A stretch of DNA of 16,409 bases, taken from the NCBI GenBank assembly GCA_027451565.1, contig DAIDJC010000037.1, forward strand, positions 1 to 16,409, read 5' to 3'. This stretch comes from Limisphaerales bacterium (GTDB lineage Bacteria > Verrucomicrobiota > Verrucomicrobiia > Limisphaerales > UBA11358). The translations under genes and the position numbers were made by a program. Under the pieces are notes generated by a model, which was given only the letters and a program-made list of their open reading frames with translations, was not told the DNA's origin and searched no databases. Positions 1-7,075 of this stretch are shown here, piece by piece (within the stretch, counting starts at the first letter, position 1; the number at the start of each line of letters is the position of its first letter).

Positions 1-1
1 C

Positions 2-952
2 CATTTTCCCGCTCCTGCCGGGCAGGCTTTGTCCGGCAAGGTCCATATCCCATCCCGATTGCAACCGGGGGTGGGGTGGCAAACACGGATATCTTGTGTC
101 AAACGCCGAACCACAGGAGCCACCAATAATCTTCAGGTGACCGAAAAAGTGCTCTGGCGCGATGAAAAATGGCTTCGCCCGAATCTTCCCCAAGCCATGG
201 GGGGTGGGACTGAGGTGCCGATTTATTTTCATTTGCCCCAGGATTTGCCCGAATCAAGCCTGTCTGCGTCGGAAGGCATCCATTGGAAACTGGAGGTTTC
301 TGCCACCGTTAGGGGACCCAATTTCCACGCAACTTTTGAGGTACCCGTCTTCAAACTGGCCGAAAACCCGCCATCCAGTCCGGACCTTACTCATCCTCAT
401 GGGGTGGCGCTGGATGAAATCCGCAGTTCCCTGAATACCCGCATTCAAGTGACTCCAACGCAGGATGGCGGACAGGAGTTTGTTTTTCCAGCGGGACGCA
501 CTCCCGGCATTGCCGCCGGGGCGGGCGTTTTCTGCCTGATTTGGACCAGCATCACCGTGCTTTTGATTTTCAAGCATGCGCCATTGCCCTTTGTAATGGT
601 TTTTTCCGGTCTGGATTTGCTAATGTGGGTCTTTTTGGTGGATTTGTGCTTTCGCAGCATCCGGGTGACCATCCACCAGCCCGGTTTAAAAATGGAAAGA
701 TCATGGTTTGGCATTAGGCAAAGAACCTCCTTCCCGGCAAACATGATTCTGAGCATTGTGGCAGAAATAGGAGCCACCGTTGGGCATGCCGTCTATTATG
801 ACCTCAAGCTGCAAACCACCGATGGAAAAGGTGTGGTGCTTGCCAAAAACATCAAACACCAGCCTGAAGCGGAGTGGCTGGCGGCCTCCATGAGGGAATC
901 CGTAAAAGTGGCCAAGATCAAGGCGGCTGAGACCGAAAGTAAGCCTGGATGA
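2..952 (+). CDS. Membrane protein of unknown function, 3' part
   Basis: The reading frame is open from the left edge of the window to a TGA at 950-952, so the true start is probably upstream; a TTG at 29 is the only early start candidate inside the window. Numbering from that TTG, residues 1-110 are a soluble, beta-rich region with the motifs WRDEKWLRPNLP, GIHWKLEVSA and FHATFEVPVF, which look like the extracytoplasmic part of DUF3592-like proteins. Two adjacent hydrophobic helices follow (about 159-181 and 185-207), then a soluble tail of about 100 residues. The upstream part of the gene, possibly with further helices, is not visible. I do not recognise a biochemical function. The family assignment is from memory of similar sequences and is weak; that the frame is coding and membrane-bound is well supported. 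Confidence 0.75.
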   Translation, partial: HFPAPAGQALSGKVHIPSRLQPGVGWQTRISCVKRRTTGATNNLQVTEKVLWRDEKWLRPNLPQAMGGGTEVPIYFHLPQDLPESSLSASEGIHWKLEVSATVRGPNFHATFEVPVFKLAENPPSSPDLTHPHGVALDEIRSSLNTRIQVTPTQDGGQEFVFPAGRTPGIAAGAGVFCLIWTSITVLLIFKHAPLPFVMVFSGLDLLMWVFLVDLCFRSIRVTIHQPGLKMERSWFGIRQRTSFPANMILSIVAEIGATVGHAVYYDLKLQTTDGKGVVLAKNIKHQPEAEWLAASMRESVKVAKIKAAETESKPG

Positions 953-1051
953 ATTGAGATGCCAAATGGACCCCAAGGGCAGCGGTCATGGGGCCTGTGG
1001 AAAAGCTTGCATCCACTGCGCTGACAAACGGCGAACAATCCTCAATTTAAG

Positions 1052-1179
1052 CCGAAAAGCGAAATTGAAAAGGTCAAGATGCGGCAAGATTCCGGAGCGG
1101 GAACTCTTCGGAAAAATCGAAACCATACCCGAAGCGGTCTGATGAGATTTTTCCAAAATGTTTGCGCCCAGTAGATTGG
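1052..1179 (+). repeat. 128-bp inverted repeat, copy A
   Basis: This segment matches the reverse complement of 4704-4831 without gaps, with about 10 mismatches in 128 positions (roughly 92% identity by hand alignment). It lies downstream of the GH51-like gene, and its partner lies beyond the MITE-like element, so together they bracket the AraC-GyrI/GH51 operon. One frame reads MRQDSGAGTLRKNRN here and MRQDAGAETLRKNRN in the other copy, but stop codons interrupt it, so I do not call a gene. The rest of the 308-bp gap (953-1051 and 1180-1260) shows no gene and no clear terminator. Confidence 0.85.
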
Positions 1180-1260
1180 CCTTTGGAATTTCGTTTTTTG
1201 GTTTTAAGCGATAAATGAAGCCCTCATCAGGGTGTGCTGCATGGTCAAAAACGGAGGAGT

Positions 1261-2697
1261 TTAATTGAGCAGGCGCGGGGTCAAAACCAAGACCGTGGCG
1301 GAATAAGGCGCAAACAAGCGCTCCAATGGCCGTCCCGCCGTTTTAAAAACCGTGCGGACGATATCCTGCGCGCCGGCTCCGGTGCGAGCCGCATCATCCT
1401 GTGGCATGCCATATTCGTATGCCTCTACCACCGGTCCGGCTTGAAAATGCGCCACCGAAATATTTGCGGCAAGCGTCTCGACCGGACTTTTGTTGATGAC
1501 CAGCAATCCCAGCGAACAGTTTGCCTGCCGGACCGCGTAAATCGCCAGAAGTTTGCTGTCGCTGCTGGCCCGCACAACCCGGTCGCCAGGGCGTGCAAAC
1601 CATTTCAGAAGTTTGAATGTATAAAATGTCGGATAAGGACCCTTGGAAAGCATGGCATAGTCGCCGTAATTGCGCCAACCGTGGAGCAGCACGCTGTTAT
1701 TGTTGGTCCTGTCCTCGGGTCCAATGTAACCACCATTGCACCAATTCCACCAAAAGAACGCCTTGAATTCCGTCTGGGCAATCTCGCCAAAGCTGTCAGC
1801 CAAAAACAGACCGTTGACGAGGCTGGTGGACTGTTTTCCCGGTCTGAGCGGTATGGAATTGTTTTCGGTGCAAAAAAGCTCAATCCCAGCCGACCCAGTA
1901 CCATACCTCTGCTGTAATTCCTGGCGCAGATAGGCAGCCTTGCCGGGCCAATTGGAAGCCGCCTGCAGTAATGAGGCGTCATTTTCCCTGCCTGGTGCCT
2001 CGGGGTAAAAATGGTAAACCAAAAAGTCGGGTCTCACGCCCTCCCCTGCAAGGGCGGAAAGCAGCGACGGCGTCCAGCGATCCGGCATACTCCAGATTCT
2101 TTCGGCAACCGGCACGCCTATTTTGATGGCAGGGTCTGCCGCTTTCATCAGGGTTGAATAATCGCGTGCGCGGCGGGCGTACTCCACCGGGTCATGCGCA
2201 GGGATGTTGTCGTCCCGTTCCCATGCGCCGTAGTTTTCGTTTCCAATTTCCCAGTATTGAAAATGGCAATGGTTGGTGACGTTTGCGCAACTCACCCACG
2301 CCGCCGCCTCCTCTGATGTCCCGGAACCGTAATTCACGGTGATGACAGCCTGGGCCCCTGTCTGTCTGGCCACGTGCATGAAATTTTGAAACGAGGTCAC
2401 CCAATGGGCCGGTTTGGGCGCACCACTGTCGGATGCCCAATGATATTGGTCAGCTATGGAGCCGCCAGGGAATCTCAATGCGGTCGGCCCAGCCTCGCGG
2501 AGCAGGGCAATGGAGCCAGTCGTGTCCAATGTCCAATCCCAAATTGCCGTGTTGACGCCGAACATGTTGGCATCCAGCGTGCGGATGATGGCGTCATAAT
2601 CCACATTCGCCTGAACGGGGGCCGCCCCTTGGCTGGCGCTCGCCAGCAGCCACAGGCAACAGGCAGAAGTCATCGCGTCTGGTCGAAAAATGGGCAT
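1261..2697 (-). CDS. Secreted GH51-like glycoside hydrolase (alpha-L-arabinofuranosidase-like)
   Basis: Predicted exported glycosidase of clan GH-A, closest in appearance to GH51 alpha-L-arabinofuranosidases, which release arabinose from plant polysaccharides. The ATG at 2697 is preferred: AAGGA stands 9 nt upstream, and the next in-frame ATG at 2706 directly abuts that sequence. The product is 478 residues with an N-terminal signal peptide ending near APVQA at residue 30. The motif YWEIGNENYG places the acid/base glutamate at about residue 154. ELFCTENNS is the likely nucleophile region, with Glu at about 278. RFPGGS near residue 75 is also typical of the family. A beta-rich C-terminal region follows the barrel. 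The start lies 16 bp after the stop of the AraC-GyrI gene, so the two are probably one operon. Substrate is not determined by the sequence; a related GH-A family is the main alternative. Confidence 0.8.
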   Translation of the reverse strand: MPIFRPDAMTSACCLWLLASASQGAAPVQANVDYDAIIRTLDANMFGVNTAIWDWTLDTTGSIALLREAGPTALRFPGGSIADQYHWASDSGAPKPAHWVTSFQNFMHVARQTGAQAVITVNYGSGTSEEAAAWVSCANVTNHCHFQYWEIGNENYGAWERDDNIPAHDPVEYARRARDYSTLMKAADPAIKIGVPVAERIWSMPDRWTPSLLSALAGEGVRPDFLVYHFYPEAPGRENDASLLQAASNWPGKAAYLRQELQQRYGTGSAGIELFCTENNSIPLRPGKQSTSLVNGLFLADSFGEIAQTEFKAFFWWNWCNGGYIGPEDRTNNNSVLLHGWRNYGDYAMLSKGPYPTFYTFKLLKWFARPGDRVVRASSDSKLLAIYAVRQANCSLGLLVINKSPVETLAANISVAHFQAGPVVEAYEYGMPQDDAARTGAGAQDIVRTVFKTAGRPLERLFAPYSATVLVLTPRLLN

Positions 2698-2713
2698 GGT
2701 TTTCATTCCTTTT

Positions 2714-4120
2714 TTACGATACCCTTTCAAGAGGCACGCAGATATCCCGCAATCCAAATGGAGTCGGTATCCCTTCCTGGCTGTTCACGGCAACCAAAAG
2801 CGAAGGAGCTTTCCGGACCTTGCGCCCGCTTCCGGGGAGCCATGTGTTGTAAATATGCTCATAACCCCTGGCAATTTCCGTGACCGGGCAATTCCTTGCC
2901 ACCACGTGATCGCCGCCAGCTATTGTCCGCACCCGCATGGGCTTCGCAGGCACATACTGTTCATCCACTGTCACGCAGAGATCGAAGCGCAGTTTCTCCG
3001 GAGGTGTCACTTTGGGATTATCAAGCGGAACAACCAGCAACCGCGAGTCCTTGCCGGGCAGCCCGTGCCGCTTCAGCCGCTGCATGAAATCCATCCATGC
3101 ATGGTAAACTCCTTCATAAGGTCCCACGTGCCGGACATACGCCACCCGCTTCGGCGGCAGTGTCGTCAGCTCAATTTTCATTTTCCTCTCCTGTTTTGGC
3201 CGCCGCCCCGGTTGGAGCGGCATATGAATGTCCACCCGTAATTTGGCGGTCGCAATTCCTCTGCCGACATTCAGAAAAACCAAGAACCCTGGCGCCGGTC
3301 GCAACTCCCGCGAATTTTCAGCAAGCCACTTTCCATACAGGTATTGGAATGCGTCTTTAATTTTCGCGACTGGGCAACGCTTTGCCACGGCATATTCGCC
3401 GCCTTCGATTGTCTGCACTTCCACGGGCTTTTTGGGGTGGTAACCCTCCTCCACCGTTATGCATGCGTCGTAGCGCAGTTCCATCACCGGTGTCACTCCC
3501 GGGTTGTCATGGCCTATGCCTATGTACACGGACTGCGCGGCGATCTGCCTGTCTGCGGACAGCCGCTCCACGAGATCCATCCATGTTTGGCGGGTTTCTT
3601 CGTATGGCCCCACATGACGCAGGTATGCCACGCGCAGCGGCTTGATTTTTTTGGTGATGACTTTCATATATTGGGCTGTCATGTGGTTGGAATTGAATGT
3701 GGTCACTGGCATTCCAGGCCGGAAATGCACGCCGGACGCCGCCCTGAGCCTGGCGTCAGGCTCCTTCGCCCGGCGAAACACTGCCGGGGAAACACCGTAG
3801 GCCGATTTAAACGCCCGGGTGAAAGCTTCATGCGCTTCATAACCGGCCTCCAGCGCCAGTTGAATCACCGGCCTCCCCGCCTTGCGCAACTCAGTCGCCG
3901 CCCGCTCCAGGCGCAACCGGCGCACGTGGTCCGCAACGGTCTCGCCTGTCATCGGTGCAAAAATGCGATGAAAATGGTAACTAGAAAAGCATGCCAACTT
4001 TGCCAGATCGTCCAAGTCCAGCGTCTCCCCCAGGTGCGCCTGAATATGCGTCAAAACCCGCAAAATGCGCCTCCTGTAGTCGTCTTGCGTCTTCTCATTC
4101 TTAAGTCTTGCGTCACCCAT
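2714..4120 (-). CDS. AraC-family regulator with two tandem GyrI-like domains
   Basis: Predicted transcription regulator of 468 residues. The ATG at 4120 is preferred over an in-frame TTG at 4126; neither has a Shine-Dalgarno. Residues 20-118 are a complete AraC double helix-turn-helix domain (LDDLAKLACFSSYHFHRIF, then ALEAGYEAHEAFTRAFKSAY, then GVSPAVFRR). Residues 152-303 form a first GyrI-like small-molecule-binding domain, and residues 314-468 form a second one. The two align over about 132 positions at roughly 43% identity, sharing RVAY.RHVGPYE, WMD, DNP.VTP and CPV. Known relatives (Rob/BmrR-type) usually carry one such domain, so the tandem copy is unusual. Met314 at 3181 is preceded by AGGAGAGG and AAA, a strong ribosome-binding site inside the frame. 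It is the first gene of an operon with the GH51-like gene, and an inducer-binding local regulator is the natural guess. Confidence 0.9.
   Translation of the reverse strand: MGDARLKNEKTQDDYRRRILRVLTHIQAHLGETLDLDDLAKLACFSSYHFHRIFAPMTGETVADHVRRLRLERAATELRKAGRPVIQLALEAGYEAHEAFTRAFKSAYGVSPAVFRRAKEPDARLRAASGVHFRPGMPVTTFNSNHMTAQYMKVITKKIKPLRVAYLRHVGPYEETRQTWMDLVERLSADRQIAAQSVYIGIGHDNPGVTPVMELRYDACITVEEGYHPKKPVEVQTIEGGEYAVAKRCPVAKIKDAFQYLYGKWLAENSRELRPAPGFLVFLNVGRGIATAKLRVDIHMPLQPGRRPKQERKMKIELTTLPPKRVAYVRHVGPYEGVYHAWMDFMQRLKRHGLPGKDSRLLVVPLDNPKVTPPEKLRFDLCVTVDEQYVPAKPMRVRTIAGGDHVVARNCPVTEIARGYEHIYNTWLPGSGRKVRKAPSLLVAVNSQEGIPTPFGLRDICVPLERVS
3182..3194 (-). promoter_or_regulatory. Internal Shine-Dalgarno before the second GyrI domain
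   Basis: On the minus strand the sequence AGGAGAGGAAA directly precedes an in-frame ATG at 3181, which begins the second GyrI-like domain. Most starts in this window lack a Shine-Dalgarno, so this one stands out. Translation from it would give a free GyrI-like protein of 155 residues ending at 2714. Whether it is used cannot be told from sequence. Confidence 0.5.
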
Positions 4121-4236
4121 TTGCAAAACAAGTTAGCAAATGAAGTCATGCCCTGCTTGACTATTCTTGCGGTTTTACTCCAGCGCCTGCCCACGGCAAC
4201 CGAATAGACTCTTTCTGAAAATCCAGGCATGGGTTT

Positions 4237-4254
4237 GCGCTGCAAATTCAGCGC
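4237..4254. promoter_or_regulatory. Short inverted repeat upstream of the AraC-GyrI gene
   Basis: GCGCTG and CAGCGC form 6-bp perfect arms around a 6-bp spacer, about 117 bp upstream of the regulator start. It could be an operator for the regulator itself. A palindrome this short may be chance, and no clear promoter was recognised beside it. The surrounding 4121-4422 has no convincing gene. Confidence 0.25.
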
Positions 4255-4422
4255 GTAATTCCTGATAATGAAATCCATTATTTCACAACTGCGGCGCTCC
4301 TGAACTTGTGCCCGCAGTGCGCCCGAAATGGACGATTAACCCCAAAGCTCCAAATGGCAAAAAATCATTATGGAACCCGCTGCTTCTTCCTTCTTCTCCA
4401 TCAATCTAATTGGGGGGAGAGG

Positions 4423-4591
4423 GCCAGAGCCTGTCGGAAAAAGACAATGGATGCTGCGGAAACGGATTTTGGGTTCAGCCGAGGCGCAAGCGACGAGCAT
4501 GCCCATCATGGGCCTGTAAGGAGCAAGCAACGAAGGTTCAACACAAAAGACGTACCGCAGTGACCATTGCCATTTTCGGACAGGCTCTGTA
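4423..4591. mobile_element. MITE-like foldback element with 8-bp target duplication
   Basis: Terminal inverted repeats of 26 bp (4425-4450 and 4564-4589) match at 23 positions and begin CAGAGCCTGTC. The 8-bp direct repeat GGGAGAGG flanks the unit at 4415-4422 and 4592-4599, as expected for a target-site duplication. The centre of the terminal repeats is base 4507, which is also the centre of the apex palindrome GCCCATCATGGGC, so the whole element folds back on itself. Pairing is strong at the ends and apex and weaker between. It is too short for a transposase, so it would be moved by one encoded elsewhere. I cannot name the parent insertion-sequence family; an 8-bp duplication fits several. 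Confidence 0.8.
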
Positions 4592-4703
4592 GGGAGAGGT
4601 GGTGCTGATCTCTCGGGACGGAAATGAAATCGTTTTCCGCTCTGGATGTTTGCGATCTCCCCTCTACTTAACCAGAAAAATAAAATTTAAAAGCCAATCT
4701 GCC

Positions 4704-4831
4704 CCAATCTACTGGGCGCAAACTCTTTGAAAAAACCTCACCAGACCGCTTCGGGTATGATTTCGATTTTTCCGAAGAGTTTCCGCTCCAGCATCTTGCC
4801 GCATCTTGGCCTTTTCAATTTCGCTTTTCGG
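4704..4831 (-). repeat. 128-bp inverted repeat, copy B
   Basis: Partner of 1052-1179 in opposite orientation, with the same length, no gaps and about 10 mismatches. Both copies have their CCGAAAAGCG end facing outward from the enclosed operon, which is the geometry of terminal repeats. I see no target-site duplication immediately outside the pair. The gene-free stretch 4121-4956 (836 bp) also contains the 4237 palindrome, the MITE-like element and the amt terminator; 4600-4703 shows nothing else. Confidence 0.85.
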
Positions 4832-4890
4832 GATAAAAACACCCTGGCCAATATTTTGCCTCAAGCCATCGCCCCCCTGCCCGGCTCGCC

Positions 4891-4922
4891 AAAAAAAAGG
4901 CGGGCGACCGAAGTCGCCCGCC
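4891..4922 (-). terminator. Rho-independent terminator of glnK-amt
   Basis: Read on the minus strand, this is a perfect 10-bp stem (GGCGGGCGAC with GTCGCCCGCC) closing a TTCG tetraloop with a C-G closing pair, followed by eight T. It begins 34 bp after the amt stop codon. The stem, the stable UUCG-type loop and the T-run make it a textbook intrinsic terminator. Confidence 0.95.
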
Positions 4923-4956
4923 GTGAAATCAAACCGTTTGTAGTTCCTGATTGGGC

Positions 4957-6588
4957 TTAGGAGTGATAACCCTCTTCGCCGTGTTCGGGGATGTCGAGGC
5001 CGGAGATTTCGACCTCTTCCGACACGCGCAAGCCCACGAGCACCTTGGTGATATAGGCGCTCACCAGGGTTCCGATCAACACGACCACCAGGGTGACGGC
5101 AACTGTTTTCAATTGCTCAACCAATTGGGGTTGGAAGATTTTGTCGGTGACGAATTTGGACAGGTTGGTGGCAAGGTTGGGGTTGGCGGCTTGGCGGGCA
5201 AACATACCCGTCATGATCGCGCCGGTCATACCACCGATTCCGTGAACACCCCAGGCATCAAGTGAGTCGTCCATGCCGAGCCATCCCTTGACTTTGTAGC
5301 AGAAGAACCAGGGAATGGTTCCGGCTGCGATACCGATCCAGATGGAACCGGAGGGGAGCACGTAACCGCAGGCGGGTGTGATGAGCACCAGGCCGGCAAC
5401 GGCACCGGAGCAGAATCCAAGCACGCTGGGCTTGCCCCTGACAATCCATTCCCACATGGGCCACACAAATGAGGCCACAGCGGTCGCAATCGTCGTGGTG
5501 GTGAAGGCATTGGCGGCAATCACGTCCGCAGCCACGGCGCTGCCCGAGTTAAACCCGTACCAGCCGACCCAGAGCATGGATGCGCCAATGTAGGTCAACA
5601 CGACGCTGTGCGGCGTGAAGTTCTCTTTGCCGAAACCAATGCGTTTGCCGATGATGATGCAGAGGATCAAACCAGTCCAGCCAGAGGTCATGTGCACGAC
5701 CGTGCCGCCGGCAAAATCCAAGCCTTTAATGGGGGCGTTGGCGTTCCAACATCCATTCATGTCCCCGTTGACGCCCCAAACCATGTGACCTTGGGTGAAG
5801 TACACCAGGAACATCCACAGGGTGATGAAAACCAGGATGGCCTTGAACTTCATGCGTTCAGCGATGGAACCCACGATGAGCGCAGGGGTGATGATGGCAA
5901 ACATCATTTGGAACATCGCGTACACATTCTCGGAAACCCAGTAGGAATAACCCGGGTTGGGAGCGGAAGTCACATTACTGAACATCCAGCATACCTTGGG
6001 ATTGCCAACGATGCCTTTGATCCAGTCATTAGTCATGCCCAAGGGACCGGTTGCGGTTCCGTCTCCCCCAAAGATCATTCCGTAGCCGCAGATGATATAG
6101 AGGATGGTGACAAGGCCGGTGATCAGGAAGCACTGGGCCATCACTGAAAGAATGTTCTTTTTGCGGACCATGCCGCCGTAGAACAAGGCCAGGCCCGGCA
6201 GGGTCATGAACAACACCAACGCCGTGCTGGTGAGCAGCCACGCGTTATGACCGGCGCCAGGGTACGAAGCAAACGACCCGGTGCTGTTCATCAAGTTGGT
6301 GTTGATAATGTTGCCACCCAGGCCGAAATTGACGGTATAGTTTCCGTTGGTGTCCTTGTAGGTGGCCGTGGGGTCGCCATTTTGAAAATAGGCTTCCATG
6401 GACTCCAGCCGTTGCTCCACGGAAGGACCGTTGGTCAGCGGTGGAGTAGTGGCGGCAGCCACGGCGTTGGTCACAGCCGCCACGGCATTGGTTACAGCAG
6501 CGGTTGTGTTCGTGGTGTCCGCACGCAACGAACACGCGCCCAGGCCGGTCAGGGCCATTATTGCTAATGTCAGTATTTGTTTTTTCAT
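4957..6588 (-). CDS. amt: Ammonium transporter Amt with N-terminal signal sequence
   Basis: Inner-membrane ammonium channel/transporter of the Amt/Mep/Rh family, 543 residues. The ATG at 6588 is chosen because it begins a signal peptide (MKKQILTLAIMALTGLG); a longer upstream frame runs into glnK. The mature protein has an unusually long outside-facing N-terminal segment of about 90 residues, including the tandem TNAVAAV/TNAVAAA, before the first helix near residue 115. Family hallmarks are all present: LPGLALFYGGMVRKKN (129-144), LDFAGGTVVHM with Asp291 and His299, and DAWGVHGIGGMTGAIMTGMF with His449. The twin pore histidines are 150 residues apart, as in E. coli AmtB (168 and 318). The C-terminal tail EISGLDIPEHGEEGYHS is the conserved cytoplasmic segment that contacts PII. 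It is 34 bp downstream of glnK in the same operon, with no clear Shine-Dalgarno. Confidence 0.97.
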   Translation of the reverse strand: MKKQILTLAIMALTGLGACSLRADTTNTTAAVTNAVAAVTNAVAAATTPPLTNGPSVEQRLESMEAYFQNGDPTATYKDTNGNYTVNFGLGGNIINTNLMNSTGSFASYPGAGHNAWLLTSTALVLFMTLPGLALFYGGMVRKKNILSVMAQCFLITGLVTILYIICGYGMIFGGDGTATGPLGMTNDWIKGIVGNPKVCWMFSNVTSAPNPGYSYWVSENVYAMFQMMFAIITPALIVGSIAERMKFKAILVFITLWMFLVYFTQGHMVWGVNGDMNGCWNANAPIKGLDFAGGTVVHMTSGWTGLILCIIIGKRIGFGKENFTPHSVVLTYIGASMLWVGWYGFNSGSAVAADVIAANAFTTTTIATAVASFVWPMWEWIVRGKPSVLGFCSGAVAGLVLITPACGYVLPSGSIWIGIAAGTIPWFFCYKVKGWLGMDDSLDAWGVHGIGGMTGAIMTGMFARQAANPNLATNLSKFVTDKIFQPQLVEQLKTVAVTLVVVLIGTLVSAYITKVLVGLRVSEEVEISGLDIPEHGEEGYHS

Positions 6589-6622
6589 GAGTTTGGTTGG
6601 AATCAAATTTATTGGGGTTGGT

Positions 6623-6961
6623 TTAAACGGCTGAATCGCCCTTCTCTTCAGTGCGAATTCGCACCGCTTCCTCCACGGAGGTGACAAAAACCTTGCCGTC
6701 GCCGATCTTGCCGGTTTTCGCCGCCTTGATGATGGCGCCCAGGGCCGCATCCTTCTGGCCGTCGGCCACCACCAGTTCAATTTTGATCTTGGGGAGGAAA
6801 TCCACCGTGTACTCGCTTCCACGGTATATTTCCGTGTGCCCTTTTTGCCGGCCAAAACCCTTGACCTCGCTCACCGTCATTCCCTCGATGCCAATTTCGC
6901 TTAACGCGTCTTTGACCTCCTCAAGCTTGAATGGTTTTATGATCGCTTCAATTTTCTTCAT
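6623..6961 (-). CDS. glnK: Nitrogen regulatory protein PII (GlnK/GlnB family)
   Basis: Cytoplasmic trimeric signal protein of 112 residues, the usual PII length. It senses 2-oxoglutarate and ATP/ADP and plugs the Amt channel when nitrogen is plentiful. It starts MKKIEAIIKPFKLEEVKDAL, the conserved first strand and helix. The T-loop reads RGSEYTVDF with Tyr51, the residue uridylylated in proteobacterial PII proteins. The B-loop TGKIGDGKVFV and the C-terminal region RIRTEEKGDSAV are intact. Being immediately upstream of amt makes glnK the natural name over glnB. A sigma-54 promoter lies about 80 bp upstream of the ATG, consistent with induction under nitrogen limitation. There is no Shine-Dalgarno before the ATG. 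Confidence 0.97.
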   Translation of the reverse strand: MKKIEAIIKPFKLEEVKDALSEIGIEGMTVSEVKGFGRQKGHTEIYRGSEYTVDFLPKIKIELVVADGQKDAALGAIIKAAKTGKIGDGKVFVTSVEEAVRIRTEEKGDSAV

Positions 6962-7038
6962 AGTTTGTTTTTATGTTTACTCTACAGGCACACCACACCG
7001 GAACCGGACACGGTCCAGGCATTGCCGATACCGCACTA

Positions 7039-7054
7039 AGCAACGCGGATGCCA
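7039..7054 (-). promoter_or_regulatory. Sigma-54 promoter of glnK-amt
   Basis: On the minus strand the sequence is TGGCATCCGCGTTGCT. It matches the sigma-54 consensus TGGCA-N6-TTGCW at all ten defined positions, with the correct 10-nt spacing between the -24 GG and the -12 GC. Transcription would start near 7028, leaving a leader of about 67 nt before glnK. The match and its position in front of glnK-amt together make this convincing. Confidence 0.85.
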
Positions 7055-7075
7055 GCCCGGATTTTATTTTTCAAC

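Noticed and set aside
954..1142. 62-codon frame after the first gene
   Set aside because: Its second half is inside repeat copy A, the frame is not kept in copy B, and composition is not protein-like.
1225..1260. CCCTCATCAGGG as terminator of the GH51-like gene
   Set aside because: The stem is only 4 bp and lacks a T-run directly after it on the minus strand.
1234..1917. 227-codon plus-strand frame
   Set aside because: It lies antisense to the GH51-like gene, whose catalytic motifs are clear; the translation is Arg/Gly-rich and resembles no family.
2886..2901. Near match to a sigma-54 site on the minus strand
   Set aside because: GCAA and TGCCA are separated by 5 rather than 6 bases and the site lies inside the GyrI coding region with no gene to drive.
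3344..4207. 287-codon plus-strand frame
   Set aside because: Antisense shadow of the AraC-GyrI gene; His/Cys/Arg-rich composition typical of a shadow frame.
4306..4592. Small plus-strand frames over the MITE-like element
   Set aside because: They run through the palindromic element and its flanks; no transposase motif is present.
6589..6855. Longer amt reading frame starting within glnK
   Set aside because: The extra 89 residues are glnK read in another frame and would bury the signal peptide that begins at 6588.
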